A DNA stretch of 32,500 nt from Symbiodinium natans (taxonomy: Eukaryota; Sar; Dinophyceae; Suessiales; Symbiodiniaceae): assembly GCA_905221605.1 (NCBI GenBank), contig CAJNDS010002707.1:1-32500 (forward strand), given 5' to 3'. A program made the translations under genes and the position numbers. Below are positions 9,540 through 22,400 of the stretch, piece by piece. Below the pieces are notes generated by a model. The model did no database searches. It was not told where the DNA came from and saw only the letters and a list, made by a program, of their open reading frames with translations. How positions within the stretch are numbered: the stretch's first letter is position 1; each line of letters begins with the position of its first letter.

Positions 9540-12500
9540 GTAGGTAGGTAGATAGATAGATATATATATATATACACACACACCTTATTTTGTCCCTATA
9601 TACACCTAAGTAGCCCCGAAATAACCCCCAAAGAGCCCCCAAAGGTCCTTATAAGGGTCCCGCCTTCAGTTCCTTGAGCCCTTAAGCCCTAGTTAGCCCC
9701 AAAACTTGGGGAGGTTCCCCCTTGTACAAACAGCGCCTTAAGAGGAATTATAGTACCCAATTATTTAATAGTGGGTATAATTTATCATAAAAGGAATTAT
9801 GGTACCCCCCCCCCCCCCCCATTATAATCCGTACTAAGGACGGATAGATAAGGGGGGAACATCCCAACTAACCTAAAGCCCCTAAGCCCTACGTAACCCT
9901 AGAAGCCCTGAGCTCTATAACTCGAAAAGAACCCCATGAAACTGTAGGTAATTGGGGTTACAGGTAAAGCCCCAAAAGCCCCCCAAGCCGTACGTAACCC
10001 TGGAAGCCTTAAGCCCTCTAAACCCAAGACAACCCTGAGCCCTATAAACCTAGAAGCCCATCAGCCCTCGGCGCACGTGCCGGTGGCCCCGGCCAGGGCG
10101 CCACAGTTCGTGTGGCCCATAACGACGATGAGGCGGCTACCTGGGTTTAAGGTTTAGGGTTTAGGGTTTAGGGGTTAGGGGTTTAGGGTTTAGGGTTTAG
10201 GGTTTAGGGCTTAGGGTTTAGGGTTTAGGGTTTAGGGTTTGGGTCCATAAGGGTTGGGCGTTCATAGGGTTTGGAGGTCTAGAGGTTTAGGGGCTTTGGG
10301 TGTAAAGTAGGCCTCAGGGTTTCTAGGGGTTTCTAGGGTTTAGGGGTTTAGGGCTTGCAGGGTTTACAAACCCCAAACCCTAAACCCTAAACCAAAACCC
10401 CTAAACCCTAAACCCCAAACCCTAAACCCCAACTCACCGGGCTTGGCCTGGGAGTCTGGAGGCTTCACCCTTCCAGGCGCCGGCAGATTCCAGGGCAAAG
10501 CCCTGTCCGAGGTCTCCACCGCCCATGTATATGGCCAGCGGTAGCCAGCTTAGAGTTTAGGTTTTACGAGTTTGGGGTTTAGGGGTTGCACCGTATCCCC
10601 AACGAGTCCATGGTTTGGCTGATATGTGGCGAGAAGCCTACGTAGACGACCCCCCAAAAAACAACGATTAGACCCCAACCCTGAAAGACGCCCCAAGCCC
10701 CAGACCCCAGCTCTAAACACCCCTAAACCCTAAACCCGAAACCCTAAACCCTAAACCCCCTAACCCTAAACCCGAAACCCTAAACCCTAAACCCCCTAAC
10801 CCTAAACCCCAAACACCAAACCTCAAAGCCCTAAACGCGCTCGCAGCCCAGCAGCCCAGCTTGCCAACGCAGAACTCCAGGCTCCCCAGGAAGCTGCCTG
10901 TTTAGGGTTTAGGGTTTAGGGTTTAGGGTTTAGGGTTTAGGGTTTAGGGTTTAGGGTTTAGGGTTTAGGGTTTAGGTTTAGGGTTTAGGGTTTAGGGTTT
11001 AGGGTTTAGGGCTTAGGGCTTAGGGTTTAGGGTTTAGGGCTTAGGGTTTAGGGTTTCGGGTGCATCGGCTGCGTGGCTCTTTGCCTATAATGTCGCTCAG
11101 GGCAACATCTGGGCCTAGCGAAACCCTAAACCTTGCACCCTAGACCCTGTTTTGCCTGTTTGCAGAGTGTTCGTGGCGGCACTACAGCAATGGGCTTGCA
11201 ACCCTAAACCCCAAACCTTGCAACCCATGCGCTTCGGCTGCAGCTTTTGAATCAGGCACGAAGCCAACGGCCGGCGAAAGATTGGGGAAGCCGAATGACA
11301 AATCTGCCCGATGCCCTTCAAATACCCTAAACCCTGAAACCCTAAAACCCCAAACCCTAAACCCTAAGCCGGGCAGTTAGTTCAGGGCTTTAGGGCTCTA
11401 GGGCTTTGGGGGTTTAGCGGCTTCGGGGGTTTGAAGTTTTAGGGTTTTGGGGTTCAGGGCTATGAGGGGGTCCTTTGACACCTTACAACTAAACCCTAAA
11501 GCCTAAACCCTAAACCCTAAAGTGGCCGCCGTCCTTCGGCGTGCGCGCAGGTGTTGCCGGCATTTCGCAGGACGAACCTTCCGCGATGAGGGCTTAGTAG
11601 GTCTTCGGGGGGCTGCTTAGGAGGGCTTGGGGTCTAGGGTTTAGGGTTTAGGGTTCAGGGTTCAGGGTTTAGGGTTTAGCGTTTAGGGTTTAGGGTTTCG
11701 GGGGCTTTGGGGCTTAAGGGTTTCGGGTGTAGATGGCCCGGCGGATTTCCCAGCCGGCGAGTGATCAGCGAGATAGAATCACAGCTGAGTGTGTTCGCAG
11801 CTTCGGGCTTCGGGCTTGAGGTTTCAAAGGTTTCAGAGTTTTGGATTTAGGGTTTAAGGTTTAGGGCTTTAAAGGTAATCAGGGCTGTGGGGGGCCTTCA
11901 GGATTCTTAGGGTTTTAAATTAGGTGTCTAATCCCCTCCTCCTAATATTAACCCCCCCCCCCCCCAACCCCCTAATATTAAGTACCCCCCCTAAGAGTTA
12001 TATTATATGATGATAGTATATGGGGGGCAGGGTATTTAGTATTAGGGGTAGGTGGGGGGGGGTTTAATATTAGTAGGGGGAGGGGCCTGCTGCTGGCAAG
12101 TCTCCACCGACTGCAGCTAGAACCCCCCAAAACCCGACCTCGGGCTTCAGCACTCCGGTTTTTATGGGGTTCTGTTTAAGGGGCCCTAAACCCGAAACCC
12201 TAAACCCTAAACCCGAAACCCCAAACCCCGAACCCTAAACCCTAACCCCAAACCCCTAAATCCTAAACCCTAAACCCCGAAACCCTAAACCCTAAACCCC
12301 GAAACCCTAAACCCTAAACCCTAAACCCGAATCTCCCTGAGGTCGAGAAGCAGGTCACCGGGTGCCGCATCAAAGACCGTCTCCACCGGGGCGCGGGAGT
12401 CCGCACCTGAGGCTGCAACTTTGAAGCTTCCAGGATTTAGGGCTCCGGGTTCGGGGTTTGGGGTTTGGGGTTTAGGGTTTAGGGTTTAGGGTTTGGGGTT

Positions 12501-15500
12501 TGGGGTTTGGGGTTTAGGGTTTAAGTGTTCGAGGGGTTTGGGGTTTAGGGTTTAGCTTCTCTGCCGAGTCCTGCTGGGATTCGAAGCTACGTGTGTACTC
12601 GTGTAACAGGACTGCAACCTCCCCTACCACACAACTGCCTCTACTATTTGGGGGGTCTACATTAGGGGTCCCTTGGTTTTCCGGAGGCCCCTACACCCTA
12701 AACCCTAAACCCTAGACCCTAAACCCTAAACCCTAGACCCTCTACCCTGAACCCGATTGGAGATTGTTGGTCCAATGTTGCTTCTTGATCCCCTATCCTC
12801 CACAGACTCCAAGACCGCTGCTTTCAGGTTTAGGGTTTAGGGTTTAGGGTTTAGGGTTTCGGGTTTGGGGTTTGGGGTTGGGGGTTTGGGGTTTGGGGTT
12901 TGGGGTTTGGGGCCAGGGTTTAGGGTGATACGGTTTGAGAAATATTCCCCACCCCCACAACCCTACCAGGACCCTGATATCCCGATTTAGGGCTTGGGCC
13001 TTATGGTTTAGGGTGTATCTCTACACTCCGAAACCCCAAGCCCCAAACTCTTCGAGCCGTACAAACCCAGAGATCCCAATACAGTTTAGTTCAGCAATAT
13101 GCCTTAATGTTTATAGGGATCCTTAAATTCATGTAAGGTATATTCCTTCATGAATATACGGGCATAAATTTTTATAGGAATCCATAACATGATTCATGGT
13201 CTGTTCCTTTCTTAAGGGTATTTTTGGCTCTCTGGGAACTTCGAAGCCAAAGGCGCAGCCGATGATCGCGGCGTGGGGGGCTTGGCCCTGGTCCACCAAG
13301 GCCTTGCGCATGTCCTCGCTTCTGGGAGGGTCTAGGGTTTAGGGTTTAGTGTTTAGGGTTCAGGGTTTAGGGTTTAGGGTTTAGGGTTTAGGGTTTAGGG
13401 TTTAGGGTTTAGGGTTTAGGGTTTAGGGTTTAGGGTTTAGGGGATGTTCCCAGAACAGCCAGGTTGCTCTCGGCACAGGCCTCGTTCAGCTTGGATTCTC
13501 GAGCCAGGCCGGGTTCGGCAGACAAACTCGTGAGGTCTGTTCCCAGACGTTGGCGCTCTTCGCTCAGCTCCCTCGCCCTGGAGTTTCGAGCAGGTTGTGC
13601 CGCTTTAGGGGGTTTAAGGTTAAGGGTTTTTGGGGATCAGGGTCTAGGGTTTAGGGTTTAGGGTTTAGGGTTTAGGGTTTAGGGTTTAGGGTTTAGGGTT
13701 TAGGGTTTAGGGTTTAGGGTTTAGGGTTTAGGGTTTAGAGTTTAGGGTTTAGGGTTTAGGGTTTAGTTTAGGGTTTAGGGTTTAGGGTTTAGGGTTTAGG
13801 GTTTAGGGTTTAGGGTTTAGCGTTGCATCTCGGTCGGTCCCTGACCACAACTGGGTGGATCGCGTGGACAGCAAGCGCGTGCCGATTGGGAGGCCTTTTT
13901 TTGGCGAGTTGCAACTTAAACGGTGGGATCTTCCCCCTTCTACTAACAGTCCTTCATGGGGACTTTAGTACCCCCTACTATAATCCCGATTACGAACTGT
14001 TAGCATAAGGGGGAACATTCCATCTTAAACTGCTTAAACCCTAGACCCCCAACCCCTTGGGAGCCCCGAAGGCCTTTTAACCCCCAAAAAAGGACCCCGT
14101 GTTCTCTTAGGGTTTAGGGTTTAGGGTTTAGGGTTTAGGGTTTAGGGTTTAGGGTTTAGGGTTTAGGGTTTATTTGGGGGTTTAGGGCTTAGGGCTTAGG
14201 GCTTAGGGTTGACAACTTAAACTGCTCAAACCCCAGACCCCCAACCTCTTGGGAGCCCCGAAGGCCTTTTAACCCCTAAAAAGGGACCCCGTGCTCCCTG
14301 AATTCAAGGGTTTGGGGTTTAGGGTTTAGGGTTTAGGGTTTAGGGTTTAGGGTTCAGAGGGACCCCTATAAGAGGTAAGGCCAAGCAGCAAACCGCCATT
14401 GAAGTAACAGTCCGACCTCGACCCTGAAACCCTGAACCCTGAAACCCTAACCGTAGACCTTAAACCCTAAACCCTAAACCCTAAACCCTAAACCCTAAAC
14501 CCTAAACCCTAAACCCTAAACCCGCCTAAAAGGGCCCGGACCGAACGACTGGTCTGGGAGCAAAAAGACCTAGTCTGGGTACTATGGGGGCCGTAATAAT
14601 GAGAACAGGGTTTGGGGGTTATTACGGTTATTTTAGTAAAATTGCAAAGGGACCATAAGGGATTAGATATTCCGACCCCCATATTCTACCCTAAGCCGTC
14701 AGCACAGACCCAAGCTTCCTAAACCTTCAGCCTGTCCGACCTCGACCCGGACACCCTAAACCAAAAACCCTAAACCCTGGACCCTAAACCCTAAACCCTA
14801 AACCCTTACCCTGGACCTTAAACCCTAAACCCTAAACCCTAAACCCTAAACCCTAAACCCTGAACCCTGAACCCTGAACCGTAGACCCTGACCTCTACAA
14901 TCATGGTCCTACGCTGCTGCTTCACTGCCGTAATTAAGGCTCACCATATCTGGGAACGTAGCGAAAAGCATCCGACTATTCTTCTTGTCTTCTGGTCTAT
15001 GGGGATTTACGATGCAAGGGGTACCTTATATTGGGGTCCCTAAACCCTAAACGCTAAACCCTAAACCCTAAACCCTAAACCCTAAACCTTAACTCTAAAC
15101 CTACTTTTTCTCGTAAACCCCCGTATACCTTAGTTTGAGTCGACTCTCAGCAGGTCACACAAAGCTAGACCTGCGTAGCGGCGGGAGCCGTAGGGGTGCC
15201 TGGCAAAGCTCTGAGGTTTTGGGTTCAGGGTTTAGGATTTGGGGTTTAGGCTTTGCGGGCTGTGGTTTAGGGTTTAGGGTTTAGGTTTAGGGTTTAGGGT
15301 TTAGGGCTTAGGGTTCAGTCAGGGCTTAGGGTTTGGGGCTTGGGGTTTAGGGTTTGGGGCTTGGGGTTTAGGGTTTAAGGTTTAAGGTTTCAGGTTTAAG
15401 GTTGCTTTCGGATGGTGCGCCTTGCACAGCTCTATGGTTTAGGTTTTAGGGTTTAGGTTTTAAATTTTCGGGTTTAGGGTTCAGGGTTTAGGAATTCAGG

Positions 15501-16345
15501 TTGCTTTCAAATGCCTCGCACAGCTCTGTGGTTTAGGGTTTGGGTTTAGGGTTTGGGGTTTAGGGTTTCTGGTTAGCATTCAAGGTTCCTTTCGGATGGC
15601 TCGGCCGAAGCTAAACACCGACCCGGTCAGGCTCTTCAGCTTTGAGCCATACAAAATACAAAGGCTGCGCTGATTCAGCCGTAAACCCTAAACCCTAAAC
15701 CCTACACCCTAAACCCTAAACCCTAAAACCCTATACCCTAAAGCCCTAAAGCCCTGAAGCCCTGAAGCCCTAAAATAGGAGGTTGCTTCTGGCGTCCGAA
15801 GGAATGGGGACCCTTTTGGGGCCTCGTGCTCCGGATCCTTCTTCTTCTGCTTAGGGTTTATTGTTCATAGGGTTGATAGGTTTTAGGGTTTAAGGTTTAG
15901 AGTTGGGTTTAGGGTTTAGGGTTTAGGGTTTAGGGTTAAGGGTTAAGAGTTAAGGCTAAGGGTTTAGGGTTTAGGGTTGAGGGTTTAGGGTTTAGGGTGG
16001 GGAAGTTGGGCATGAAACTTGTCAAACTTGCCTTCAAAAGAAGCCTCGAGCCCGGGTTCGTCAGACGCGGCTTGCCAAAAAATCGGGTGTGTTGCTTTAG
16101 GGTTTAGGGTTTCGGGTTAGCGCTTAGGGTTTAGGGTTTGGGGTTCAGGGTTTTAGGGTTTTAGGGTTTCGGGCTCAGGGCTGAGGATTTCGGGCTGACT
16201 CCCGCAATCCCCGAGGGCGCAGAGAGGTGGACGACGCCTGAAACGTAGCGTTTGTTGCCCGTCTGGAGGTACTCCAGCGCCTCCATGCCGTGAGGGTTTA
16301 GGGTTAGGGTTTAGGGTTTAGGGTTTAGGGTTTAGGGTTTAGGGT

Positions 16346-16405
<60 letters not shown>

Positions 16406-19400
16406 GGGTTCAGGCTTCTGGGGTCTCAGGGTTTTTTCTGGGTTTGGGGTTTCGGGCTGATGGTTTCAGGGCTCAAGGGCTCAGTCAAGGGTTTAGGGGT
16501 TCAGGCTTTTTGGTAGGGCTTCGGGCTGAGAGTTTCAGGGCTCAAGGCTCAGTCAAGGGTTTAGAGCAGGCTCTTTGGGGGTTTTAGGGCTTTTGTGGCT
16601 TTAGGGTTTCCGGCTGAAGGTTTCAGTCAAGAGTGTACTAGGGGCCTGTGTAGTTAGAATAGATATCTATGTGGGACAGCATTTACATGCTTCTACATCT
16701 GTGTGCATAGAAATTGCATGTATGTATATCTATATATATATATATGTGTAGAAGTCACACACACACACACACACTCATACATACGAACAAACAAACAGAC
16801 AAACAAACAAACAAACATACATACATACATGCATACATACATGCATACATGGCGCTTCTTGCTTCTGTAGGCCCCGGCGCTTCCAACCGGCTCGGGCTCG
16901 GGCGGAGCTTTTGCGGTCAGGATGGTACACCGACATGTCTTTGAAGCGTCTCTTCGCTGGCTCAGGTTCCGGAGATGAATGGACAAAGACAAGACGCGCC
17001 GACGTTGTTTTGCGTGTTATGTCTTTCAGCTGAAAAAGTGCTTGGGAGCCGACCAGTGCAACACAGCTAAGGATCGAACTCCCAGCACTAACTCAGCAAT
17101 GAGCCGCGGCGCGGCGAGGGAGCGGTAGTTGATCGGACATTCTCGGACTTCTTTCTCTGATAAAGATAGACAGAGAGAGAGAGAGAGCGGCAAGCCGCTC
17201 TGATATCTATCGCCAAAGCTGTTTCAGGATTCCCCTTAATGGGATACATTACCCCTTGCTTCTTTCCTTCTGGAATCATGAATGTATCCTGGAGGCGGTT
17301 GTCAGGCTCCTGATTTACTATGGTCGCAGGAACCAATGCAGGAACCCACTGTCATCCCGCTAGCAAAAGCGATTGTCACGGCTCAAACGGCCAAGTTCAA
17401 AGCAGGCTGCGTTTGTTCCTCGTGTATTCTATCCTCTGCAGGCCTCATTGATCAGCCTTCCTTTTTTTAAGAACCCCATGCTCCCCAGACAATCTCCACA
17501 CTTCGGAATGATATCCAGATGTAAAACACCCCCATCGGGATGCGTTACAGAAGGGGGAGTTATGTATTAAGCAGGGACTGCCTCTCCCACGGATACATTA
17601 GTTGGAGGTGGGCACAGCCGCTCTGTACCTTGGTCCTTGGTACTCCTACGTATATGTATAACATATGATATATATATATATATGTATGCATATGACGCAT
17701 ATCTGTATGTCATATATGTACATATATATATATGCGTGTAATATATATATATATGTATGTATATAGCAAGCCGCTCTGCGCGTTGTTACTCCTACATATG
17801 TGTAGAGTACACGCGCTTGTCTTCGGCTTATATATTTTCAGAAAATTCAAAAAGTTTGTGAAGCTGCGAAGAAGCTGTGAAAAACATACAATATATGAAG
17901 CATTTTAAATGAAGAAAAGTTTTTTTAAATTCAGCCATCCAATCTTCTATTCTTAAAACCCAAAAAATAAAGGGCACAAACCTCTACCGGTCGAGTACAA
18001 GTTTTCCGAATCTAGCAGTCACATAAATAAATACACAACGTACCAAACGCTAGTCGACCCAGGTCGTTCACCTGCATGTCCCTGCGCCGTGGAGACTGTA
18101 GCACCCATGTTGTCTAAACTACCAAGCCTTTTACTCCCGTTCTGGCGCGAGTCTTCGGGCAAGCAGATCGAACAGAAGAAAACCAGTCATCCAGACGGCC
18201 TACAGGCAGACTTAAATCGACGCTCCAGGCAAGCGATGAAAAGAAGAGACGATGCAAGCGCCTTCAGGCTAACCTAACCCGAATCTTCAAGCAATCAGAC
18301 CGACCAGAACAAGACCATTCAGCTGGCTAAGGGCAAACTTCACGCGAACTTGCAGGCAAGCAGACCTTTCAGTCGATCTACAAGCCAACATAACTCGACT
18401 CTCTGGGCTAGTACCTACAGAGAAGCAAACGATTTGGCCAGACTAATTTTAAGCCAACAGCTAAGCAGCGGACCGAAGACATTTCCGACAATGCACCGTT
18501 AACTGAAGTCATTTCAGAACGAACTTGTTTCTAGATGTTCGCCTGGACGCCACCCAATGCTCAACTATCGTCCCAGACTATCAATGGCCTGCGTCCGGAC
18601 GAAGACACTGACTGAGTTGAGCTCGGCCTATCTGTTTCTCGGTCTCTATACAATTCACGTGACATGTGGTCTATGACACGTGCATTGCACTCAAGTGCTG
18701 CATAGAAAAAATTATTATTTCTTTGGCGGCAAGCTGGATCGGTACTTCCCGGGCGAAAATGCAAAAGACTTAATTAACGCCCGCAGCAGGTGAGCATGAC
18801 GTATTTTTACAGAAAACAGTGCCATCAGGCTGAATATATGCACGAGGTCTCTGATTGGAGAGCAAAGTCTTGGTGTAGCGATCAAACCACGGGCGTTCTG
18901 CCGCGCACGCCTGCTCGGCGCAGGCTGTCTTGCCGAGTCAGGGCGGCGGGCGTCAGGCGTCGCTTCCTTTTCTTTTGATTAGAAACCGTGGGTTTCTTTT
19001 GAACTCTGCCTTTAACACGGGCGCGCTCGACTGCCAACTGCGGCTGCATTCGCAAGTCGGCTTCACTGGGCGTTTGGCCATCCTTGAGCTCTGCGCACCA
19101 ATCCCGCCATTCTTCTGCCGTCCAGACCTGCATTGAAGCTGTTCGAGCCAAGAGCTCGGCGGTGGCTCTGTACAAGGCGGCATTGTGAATCATGTGTGCT
19201 TTTGTGAGTTTTCTGAGTCTCCCTGAACCAATTATTAGTTTGATGGCGCAGAGCCTCATTTGACGTTGTCCCCACTGGTAGCAGAGTCAAACGACTTTCT
19301 GCAATCATGTGGCGCATGCGCAGATTATTGAAGTACCATTCGGTACGCTGGCAAGCCGTTTCTGTGTGCAGCAGTTCACGAGTTTTTCTATTCGGGCCAG

Positions 19401-22400
19401 GACACACCCGCTCCACGTCTTCACGATGCACGGCGACCAAAGCTGCCACACTGCGAATCCAATCGATCCTCTCCAAAAATGGCACCTGAGGATCTAATCG
19501 CGCAAAATTTGGTTGGCCTTTTTCAGCGGCATGCTCTTGTCTTCGACTTGAATGCGTGCCCTTTCTCTTCACGAGTTAAGGGTCATACATACATACAGAC
19601 AGACAGACAGACATACAAACATACAGACAGACAGACATACATACACACATGCATACATACATACATACATACATGCATGCATGCATGCATACATACATAC
19701 ATACATACATATGTATATATATATATATATATACGTTCCTGTGCTACGGGCAACGGCCTTGGTAGCTGCAAGATGTGGACCTGCGACCCTGATTGCCAGG
19801 TACGGTTTGGAAACCACAGGCTACGTGCGCACTCCACCCTCAGGCAGTTCTGCAAATTGTGGTGCCCCAAACACGCTCAACCCTAAACCCTGAACATTCA
19901 ATCCAAAATCCCTAAACCCTAAACCCTAAACCCTAAACCCTAAACCCTAAACCCTAAACCCTACACTCCCCTCAAAAGTACTCAGGCTGCCTTCTTCGGA
20001 GCCACAGCCGAGTCTGCGGCGGTGCGGACAGTGGCAGGGGCCACCTCCTCGGGGTTGGAGGGTTCCGGGTTTAGGGTTTAGGGTTTGGGGTGTAGGGTTT
20101 AGGGTGCAGGGTTTAGAGGGGCCAAGCTCCACAAGAGACCCAAGCACAGTCGCATATCACTTTTGAAGCAACTCAGGTCGCCAAAGACGCTAACCCCTAA
20201 TCTCTAATCCCTAAACCCTAAACCCTAAACCCACAAACTCTCGGGTTGTATCCTTTGGGTTTATGGGGTCCCTTTTGAAGGATCCCTAAAAAACACAAGG
20301 GCCATTTTAGGAGTGGTCCCTTTTTAAGGATCCCTGAAATATGAGGGCCATTCTAGGAGTACATATTGAGAGGAACCTTTGGGGGTACAACCTTAAGGGT
20401 ACGAGTCTTCATCCCTTGACAAACTGCATGACCCGGCAAACCCCCAGAGAGCCCAATGCCCCTCAGTTAAGGGTTTACGGTTTAGGGTTTAGGGTTTAGG
20501 GCTTAGGGTTTAGGGTTTAGGGTAGTTTATACAGGGGACCCTTTTCTGTGGTAAGTGTTAAGAGGTGTTCCTTAGCTAAGGGGTATTGGGCTCTTTTGGG
20601 CCCTTCCAAGCATTCAGCTTCTTGCAATTTACATGGTTCTACGGGAGGTTAGGGTTCAGGGTTCAGGGTTTAGGGTTGGTTAGTTGCATGGTCCCTCCAT
20701 GTGGCCCTTTCCCTTCTCTTTGAAGGGTTCTGAAGTAAGAGGTCTTGGGCTTTATAGGGTCTCTAAGGGGTCCTCTAGTCAGGGCCCATACTAAAGGGAC
20801 CATGCAACTACCCTAAGAAAGTCACTCCACCTACGGGCGCCCCATGTCAGGAACCCGTATCTGTACATAGAACAACCCGAAAGCCAAAACCAAAGGTACA
20901 AACTATTGCTGCATAAAATACAACGAACGCCCTTAAACAACACAAAAAAACATAAACCCTAAGCCCGCAAATTATAAAAACTAAAGCCCTAAACCCGGAA
21001 TATAAATCCACACAAACTCAGAAATAAAAGTAAACCATAAACCCCCTAAACCACCCTATAAACCCTAAACCCTAAGTAAACCTACGGGCCAGCCTTGGGG
21101 GCGAGAAGGGAGGGCGGCACGGCGGTGACGCTCTCGGCGATGAGAAGCTGCTGGTCCGGCGAGGGGCCCAAGAACTCCACCTTGCCTGACGGTTTGGGGT
21201 TTGGGGTTTGGGGTTTGGGGTTTGAGGTTTGGGGTTTAGGGTTTAGGGTTTAGAGTTTAGGGTTAAGGGTTTAGGGTTTAGGGTTTAGGAGTTTGGGGTT
21301 TAGGGTTTAGGGTTTAAGGCTCGGGGCTTACGGTGCAGGGTTTGGGGGATTATGGTGTGGGGGTTGGGGTTCTAGGGTTGAGGGTATGGGGGTTCAGGGT
21401 TTCGGGCTTCGGGCGCAGGGGGGTTTGACAGTCTGCTTGTGGTGCAGGGATTGGGGTTTAGGGTGCAGGGTTCGGGTTTCAGGGATGAGGGTTGAGGGTG
21501 TAGGGTTTGGGGATTTGCCCAAAACACTAAACCCTAAACCCTAAACCCTCAATCCCTGCCTGTCTCCAGCTGATAGATGCCGCCGTGGATCTCCAACTTG
21601 CCGCTCTGAACTTGAGAGCGGAGGCTCTTGCTGTACCTGCGGTGGTTTAGGGTTTAGGGTTTAGGGTTTAGGGTTTAGGGTTTAGGGTTTCTTCTTAGTT
21701 GCTGAGTTCATAGGCCCCCCAAAGAGTGTACACTTTCAGTTTCACAGCGGGGTTATAGTAGTCCAAAAAGTGTAACGTGTACTCACTCAGCTGCTAGGTC
21801 TTGGACTTTCGGGCAGGGAGGGTTCAGGGTTTGGGGCCACTGGACCAAACAAAAAAAAAAAAAACGAGCCCCCAAGCCCAACTTACTGCTTGCTTGTAAG
21901 GCTCTGAGAAAACTCTGCCAAGGCTTCTCACAACCTAAACCCTAAACCCTAAACCCTAAACCCTGAATACAGATTCTTAGTTGCAGAGCAAGGGTGGCCT
22001 TAAGCTTAAGGGTTCAGGGCATAAAACCCTGAAAACGTAGAGTCTCAGAAACCCCAGAGGGAAACCTGTTGCCCAGACACGTTTTGGTTTTGGGGTCCGG
22101 GGCCGCAGGCGCAGAGGCAGAATTTTGAGGGGTTTGGGGAGGGTTGGGTGTATGGACTGTGGTGGGGCGGTTCTGAATTCCACTAAAACCTGCAAGCCCT
22201 AAACAGGGTTTAGGGTTTCCTATCACCAATGCTCACTCGGGAACGACCCGGCATTCCCGCATGTCCTTCGACTGTTGGCTTTGGGGTTTTACGTGTTTTG
22301 CAGGATTCTCTCCGCAGTCTTCATACTTTGCTCCGTGCTTCTAACGGTTCAGTCACGTATGGATTGGGGAATCGTACAGCGAACAAAGAGGAAGTGAAGT

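Larger units (their letters stand above)
8966..10076. other. CA intron 22 content
   Basis: Degenerate CCCTTAAA near 8985-9060, the 9224-9330 array, the GATA microsatellite, the 9709-9865 fold-back and C-rich telomere-like decay at 9870-10060. No exon recognised. Confidence 0.6.
16281..19990. other. CA intron 15, with a telomere-poor block
   Basis: The longest intron. 16630-19870 has no telomeric heptamers, is bracketed by similar CATA microsatellites, and holds the 65-base repeats and transposase-like relic. It looks like a separately inserted segment. Sequence at 16860-17600 and 17800-18060 is unrecognised. Confidence 0.6.

Noticed and set aside
15600-15680. TTTTGTATGGCTCAAAGC as a spliced-leader relic
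   Set aside because: Matches only the GGCTCAA core, without the 5' part and without a downstream coding frame.
18150-18420. CRISPR-like array
   Set aside because: The repeats are degenerate, with similar 'spacers', in a eukaryotic intron; it is an ordinary decayed tandem repeat.
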